Below are positions 58,376 to 64,000 of a DNA stretch of 64,000 nucleotides, piece after piece (positions within the stretch are counted from its first letter, which is position 1; each line of letters starts with the position of its first letter). The stretch lies in assembly GCA_050084515.1 (NCBI GenBank), contig CM114272.1, positions 10,230,001-10,294,000 of the forward strand, in the 5' to 3' direction. The notes below the pieces were generated by a model. The model was not told the DNA's origin, ran no database searches, and was given only the letters and a program-made list of their open reading frames with translations. The position numbers were made by a program, and so were the translations under genes. This DNA is from Blasia pusilla. Its lineage: Eukaryota; Marchantiophyta; Marchantiopsida; Blasiales.

Positions 58376-61300
58376 GAAGAACTACCATGGGGCAACTAAT
58401 TCTGAAATGGGGTCTCCACGGAAGGGTGTAAAATAGGGAGGGGCTAGAATTTTGGTATGTGGAGCTTAACATCCCGAACTGAAATTGGTTATCAATTTTC
58501 CGGAAAAAAAATTGTTAGTACTAACTTTCGATGAAGGGGTTTTCAGTTAAGAATCTTTTTAGCTTTGAGTTTAGGGTGAGCAAATTCGGTTTCAACTGAC
58601 ATTCCGAATGCAATGGATGCAAAGAGCCAACTTCTTGCAAGTTGGAGAAGGTGGGATTACGGGCATTGAATCATGTGAGAAGAAGGTTAGAGTGGAGTTG
58701 TCTGTCATGTCTGGCGCACCAGGCTCAGATTAATTGGAGATGTCTCTCGTGTTTGCCGCACAAGGCTGCTCGGCTTTCAAATCATATGTGATACTATTGA
58801 ACCAGATTTCATTCTTGGTCAGACGACAATAGCGCTTTTTGTTGGAGCACTCCAAATCTTGACCATGTAGCCCTCGCTTGTACCTATGGATAAATAGTGA
58901 ATGAAGTGGAAAAGTGCGTACACTCGTCATTGTCGTCACTATGTCGCGCATCGATCCATCCGTTGATGAACATTCTCTTGCTATCTCATCCTCTAAGAGG
59001 GCTTCTCTGATAGAGATCTCAACATCCGCGTGATGTTCACGAGCAACGAGAACCCGAAGAGCATGCTGAAGGATTTGGTACAAATGTACAGAGACGTCTA
59101 TCTTGAATTACAACAACAGAAACGCTAGGTATGAGATGAGCACTCTTTGCTCCTAGTACTATCACACTCTGAAGATTGCTACTGTACAAAACTAGATTCA
59201 CCTTGCATTATTTAGCAGACGTTGGTCAGGAAAGTTCGTCATGCACTTCAAGCCGGCTATTGTGCGCACAAATTCTTATGAATTTCTGTATTTGCACATC
59301 ATCATCAACAATTCAACCCTACCAGCCGATGTGAATCTCATTCCATTGGAAGTTGTAAGACAAGGATATCTCAAACCAAGGGAACAAGATAGAAAACACC
59401 ACTTTTGTCCCTTATCTTATACAAGATCATAATCAACTTTTGCAATGCACAAGCCTTTGTATCACAAAATCAATAATGAACTTATTGAATCAATCCTCCG
59501 CATGCCAGCATTGGTCTCACTTGATCCTCATCATCAATGAACTTGCTATGGAAAGCAAGAACATCATCATCTAGAGTAGCTTTTATTGGATCTAATGTGA
59601 GTGGAATGGTCAGAATCTTTGTTTAGACAATAATGAAAACCAATAAAGGTCCATCATATGCAACAACCACTACTAATTTTGTTGCTTCCTCTCTAGTGTA
59701 GCAAAGTTGAGGTTTCTATCATAATTTTACCACTAATTTTAATGCAAATGAAGAGGATATGGTCTCTTGACACCATCACAAGCTCTAATGTAGAAAGTGT
59801 TCTTCCAATTGCTATCACTTTAATTATAGCGAGTCCAATTAAGGAAAGAGGGGAGAAGACCAAAATTAAAGACCATATCAAGGATCAAGAGTGTATATGA
59901 AAGAATCTCCATGAAGAAATTGAAGATATTAAAGGAGCACAACACAGTAAAAACAAAACAAAACATATTCTAAAGACAAATGAAACTCTTACAACTAAGG
60001 ATGCAAATCCTATAATTATCATGCGCCTAATCTCCAATGTCCAAGTCTCAATTGTGACTTCCTTAGGACTTTGCGATGAGAGTTTGGTAGATTTTTTGGC
60101 ACCACCTAATCACAATTATTACTTGTTTCCTCGTATGCAATCCACTCAAACATATGTACTATTTGCAATCCTCCATTATGGGTACTATGAGCCACACAAG
60201 ATGAATTAGACACCATCAGTCTCCATGTCTCCATTGCATCCCAAAAAGTCCACAAATGTCTCTCTAGATCTTCCCTAGACTCTCCTTTAGACTTTGGATG
60301 TACTGTCTTGATAGGAAATACAGGGGCTCATAATTGCTTGAAAAATCCCTCATATGGATCAGATCTAATGTTGATCATATTAAATAAATCTACAGTTTTA
60401 TAACCTACATAAGTCACATTCACACCATGTGGATAAAAATGACTAGTTACTAATAGAGATATAAAATCTAACACATATCTTCCAAATGACTTGTATGGAA
60501 TACAAGAAAAAGTATCATTGTAATGATTGCCACATCATTTAGATCATATGGCAAACATGACATCTCGTAAATAATAAATTTGTCCTTAATTTGTTCATGC
60601 ATCTATAAAACCTTCTATCTGTCTATCCTTCATTTTTCTATTGAGCTTCCCATTCTTTTTAACAAGAAGTAACCAACATAGATGGATAAAAAGTAATTGG
60701 ATTTTGTTAAAGCGCAATGAAACTCAATATCTAAAAAAACAAACAATTTAAACAAGTAGAGATATATTTCTAACTAATATTGGAGAAGCGTTAAAAGGAT
60801 GTCAAACACTTAGATAGTCTAAAATATTTTTTGGTGGATTGTGATACAACTAGGAATGATCCAATAATTTAAATAAAGATGAGTTCCCCTAATTTTTACG
60901 AAGATAAATTTATGATGTGCATTGGATAAGTAAATAAAATTCAACTATAAGCTTATTGATGGATATTTTCTCATTCTAAAACTAACTTCTACAAGGATTT
61001 TTTTTTTTTTTAATAAACAGGTTAGCAAAGACAAAGTATGATTTGAGATTATATATAATAGAGGAACGTGGGAAATTTATGACTATTTTTGAATTCTTTC
61101 AATAAATTTATTTTTTATGGATTTCTATTTTTTTCCAAAGCTATGTAATGGTTGAAAGATGAATACGCCAAATTTACTAAAATGGATATCATTGCACTAA
61201 ATGAAAAGATGACTTATAGTGTACTTTATTTGTATGGATAATGTATTCTTTCTAATATGCAAAATTAGAATTACAAATTCTACCCTCGAAAAATGAGAGT

Positions 61301-62265
61301 CTATCTAAATGGACAAAGATTGGGTGAATATTTGAGGAGACAAAGCTCCATATCCACAATAATTCAAATAACACAAAAATCCGAAATTCAAGTGCAAAAA
61401 GGAAGAGAATATAAGAGGATTTTTTTTAATCTCTAAGATATTGGAGTATCTCTCAAAACATTAACATCATTCATATCATAAATAAAATAAAAATTTGAAA
61501 TTTACTAATAGTTGGAAATTATATTCAACCTTAAATTGTATGAAAAATAATGCATCTTTCAATATATTAGTAATGTGATTTCAATTGCATTGGGTTTGGT
61601 TAATTATTCCCCATTCAAATTTCCATTTTTGAAAAAATATATTTGTGAAAATTTGTGACCTTCCAGTGATGGAACAAAAGTATGCTAATACAATTTAACT
61701 TCAAAAATACGGAATTAAAATTTATGAATAGTCTTTTGGTTTAGGAGGATTGGAGAATCTATCGAAAGATTTGAATAATTCAAAAATACCTGTTTTTGCA
61801 ATTATTCCATCATCTAAGAGCCATCAAATGCCTAAGTAGAACACATGTCTCCAAAAAGTCAGTACAGTGAACATAGCTCATAATTAATTAAATTATAGTC
61901 TTCACAATTAAACTAATTTTCATTTAATGTTATCATAAAATGACTTTAATATTTTACTGTATTGGTATCTTCTGGATAAAGAATCCTACTTCCTTAGATT
62001 GTTTTTATATATAATATTAAAATTTTTATTTGTCAATTTATTGTATATATTATTGTAATTTTTTCAAAATGATGAAAATAAAACTTTTAGATGAGAAAAA
62101 ATTTTATTCAAATTTTACTCAAATTTATATGGTTATATTGGTAAATAGAATCCTAAATTTTCTTAAACCAATTAAGTCCTAATTTGAGTTTGTTTGCATA
62201 TAAGTCATTAGTTGCCAAGTCATAAAAACCATAATTTTATTCTCATGCATCAACCACTTCTAAAG
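58376..62265. other. AT-rich region without recognisable genes
   Basis: Strongly AT-rich, especially 60,300-62,260, with many short A/T runs and no open frame that shows a family signature. The minus-strand frame at 58,730-59,083 weakly recalls a gypsy spacer but cannot be assigned. Confidence 0.5.
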
Positions 62266-62269
62266 TTTA

Positions 62270-62525
62270 TATCCAAGTGAAGTCATTAAAGTCCATGGCT
62301 AAATCCAAGACATAACGTCAAGATGACTCAAAAAAATCATCATATTATCGTCATACGTGTAGGAACTCCTATTGCACATACTCTCTCGTTGTTATTGGCC
62401 TCCTTCAACTCTTGTGTTTGATCATCCCAAACCAAAACATATCTATCCTTTTTGTGGGCATTAGAGGTTGGATATATCAACATAGTTGGTAAGGTTGCCC
62501 ATGGAAAACCCAAGATATTAACCAT
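62270..62525 (-). pseudogene. Diverged C-terminal piece of a retrotransposon DNA methyltransferase
   Basis: On the minus strand the translation has LVWDDQTQEL, NNNERVCAIGVPT and, after a stop, RYVLDLAMDFNDFTWI. Copy B has LVWDDQVQRL, NADERERAMGFPT and RHVLDQAMDLNCLTWI in the same order. The nucleotides around the second block also align (20 of 26 bases). It is clearly older or from another subfamily than copies A and B. At 62,318-62,320 a TGA stands where copy B has CGA. No other part of the element was found next to it. Confidence 0.82.
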
Positions 62526-62626
62526 TGTTAATTAGAGTCCGTCATCATGTTGTACTTCTTTGCATTAACGTCTTCAATCTATAATCAAATCCTCCATCAA
62601 TTCATAAGTTTATCAACCTATAGCAT

Positions 62627-63833
62627 ATGCACATGCCATCGACGACACAAGTGTTGAGAGCAATGTTCCCTAATGAAACAGACCTGGAAAGAAGGATTCG
62701 TGAAGGATACATGAAGGATGAGCAAGCGAGGGAGTACCTTGGGAAGTTAAAGCGGGGCGAGAAGGTGGCCAATCTGAGTTTGAGACACGGCTTGCTAAGG
62801 TTTAAGCAGAGCAGGATCTATGTAGGCCAAGGCAAGCTACGGACCAAGGTGTTTGTGGAATGTCATGATGGACCTTTGGCGGGACACAAAGGGGAGAAAT
62901 CCACTCTTGCTGTTTAATCTAAGAGGTTCTTCTGGCCCAACATGAAGGAAGATGTTGCTCAATATGTGAAAACATGCGTGACCTGCCAGGCGAACGCGTG
63001 TCTTATGCGAAGAAACAAGGTTTACTTCATCCTTTGCCAATCCGGAGGGACCCTTGCAAAGCATTAGCATGGATTTCATTACGAGTCTTCGAATCCGAGG
63101 GATACAACGCTATACTTGTGATAGTTGATCGGTTTAGCAAGTTGGGGAGGTTTGTGCCGACGAGAGAGTCTGCGACGGCCTACGCAACTTCCCGACTATT
63201 CCTGGATGGTTGGTGGCGTGCGCACGGATTGCCTAGGAGCATTGTGTCCGATCGGGATCCGAAGTTTACCAGTGCCTTTTGGAAACATCTATTCGGGAGG
63301 TTCCGGACCAAACTCGATTTTAGACGGCCTTCCATCCTCAAACGGATGGGCAAACGGAAAAAAGTAAACTTCGGTCGTAAACCAATACTTACGGAATTAC
63401 GTGAGTGCGGACCAAAGAGATTGGGCCAAGTGGTTAAGTATGGTTGAGTATTGTTACAACTCGACTAAGCATTCGCAACCGGAGAATCTCCGTTTCTTCG
63501 GCGTATCAAAGAGAACCGAAGGGCCTCTTGACTTAGCTCTTCGAAGGGCAATACATCGACACACACTCGTCAAGCAACGGCGGAATGTTTGTTAGTGGAA
63601 ATGCAGAACGACAAGAGCGGCGAGAAAGTCTCGCCAAGGCTCGACTAAGGTACGTAAAGCATGCTAACAAAAGTCGGCGCCATGTGAGTTTCCAAGTTGG
63701 GGAACAAGTGTGGTTGAGTGTTAAGAATCTCACTCTTCCGAAAGAATTGTCTGCGAAATTGTCAGCCAAGTATGCTGGACCGCTGACCCTCTATGTCTTC
63801 GACGTGGTAGAATTCTATCTACCGACTAACTAA
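62627..63833 (+). pseudogene. Ty3/gypsy integrase of a different family, decayed
   Basis: The first frame (62,627-62,917) ends in the zinc-binding part, with HGLLRFKQSRIYV and HDGPLAGHKGEKS. CVTCQ follows in another frame. The core has ILVIVDRFSKLGRF, IVSDRDPKFTSAFW (second catalytic Asp, about 63,240-63,285) and, shifted, HPQTDGQTEKVN with the Glu (near 63,340-63,375). The last frame (63,585-63,833) has the C-terminal SFQVGEQVWLS and LSAKYAGP. Sequence style differs from the DNMT-bearing family, and no PHD finger or chromodomain follows within the window. Confidence 0.85.
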
Positions 63834-64000
63834 GATGTGGCAGCTATCGTGCGCTTACATATCATCAGTCACATCTACACACCAAACAACACCAATCTTC
63901 CCAACACATGGATAGATCAAGTCATAGACAAAATATACTAATGCATACACATCGAGACCACACAACCGCCCCCTAGTTGGTAGTTGGATCCCCCCAACTC

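Noticed and set aside
58730-59083. Minus-strand frame of 117 codons resembling a gypsy spacer
   Set aside because: Similarity is too weak and there is no catalytic motif.
1-64000. CRISPR arrays, rRNA, tRNA genes, bacterial operons
   Set aside because: Nothing of this kind was seen. Split genes with GT-AG introns and retrotransposons show that this is plant nuclear DNA. tRNA genes could be missed by eye.

Overview
This window is nuclear DNA from a streptophyte plant. Two intact, intron-rich genes on the minus strand show this: the chloroplast stromal processing peptidase (SPP, 24 coding exons, 21,642-31,668) and a YODA-type MAP kinase kinase kinase (11 coding exons, 34,976-39,999). Both were rebuilt exon by exon from splice signals, and both give complete reading frames (1,282 and 960 codons plus stop). 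The species cannot be named from the sequence. The short to medium introns, together with a Ty3/gypsy element that carries a DNA methyltransferase, would fit a non-seed plant or a charophyte-grade alga. I know of such elements from charophytes and dinoflagellates. This is an inference.

Layout. 1-6,082 (minus): the 5' part of gypsy copy A (LTR, leader, gag, protease, DNA methyltransferase), cut by the window start. 6,110-14,272 (plus): a composite in which a Ty1/copia gag-protease-integrase is fused to the 3' half of the same gypsy family (copy C: RNase H, integrase, PHD finger, 3' LTR), followed by a Helitron Rep relic and a second copia-type LTR. 17,345-20,640: LINE reverse-transcriptase debris broken up by two LTR-like repeats. 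21,642-39,999: the gene island with SPP and YODA. 40,000-42,700: upstream region of YODA with CT/GA microsatellites. 42,700-48,810: no recognised gene. 48,811-57,677 (plus): gypsy copy B, with gag, protease, methyltransferase, RT, RNase H, integrase, PHD finger and 3' LTR. 57,685-58,375 (minus): a PIF/Harbinger transposase relic that stops at the LTR edge. 58,400-62,265: AT-rich and empty. 62,270-62,525 (minus): an old, diverged piece of the same methyltransferase-bearing family. 62,627-63,833 (plus): a decayed gypsy integrase.

The main discovery is the gypsy family represented by copies A, B and C. Its polyprotein places a C5 cytosine methyltransferase (motifs I, IV, VI, VIII-like and IX/X-like) between protease and reverse transcriptase. 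It also places a complete C4HC3 PHD finger at the C-terminus of the integrase, where chromoviruses carry a chromodomain. One mobile element would therefore encode a DNA-methylation writer and a probable chromatin reader. All copies here are broken by stops and frameshifts, so the architecture is read from several decayed copies. The DNMT is seen independently in A, B and the old relic, and the PHD in B and C.
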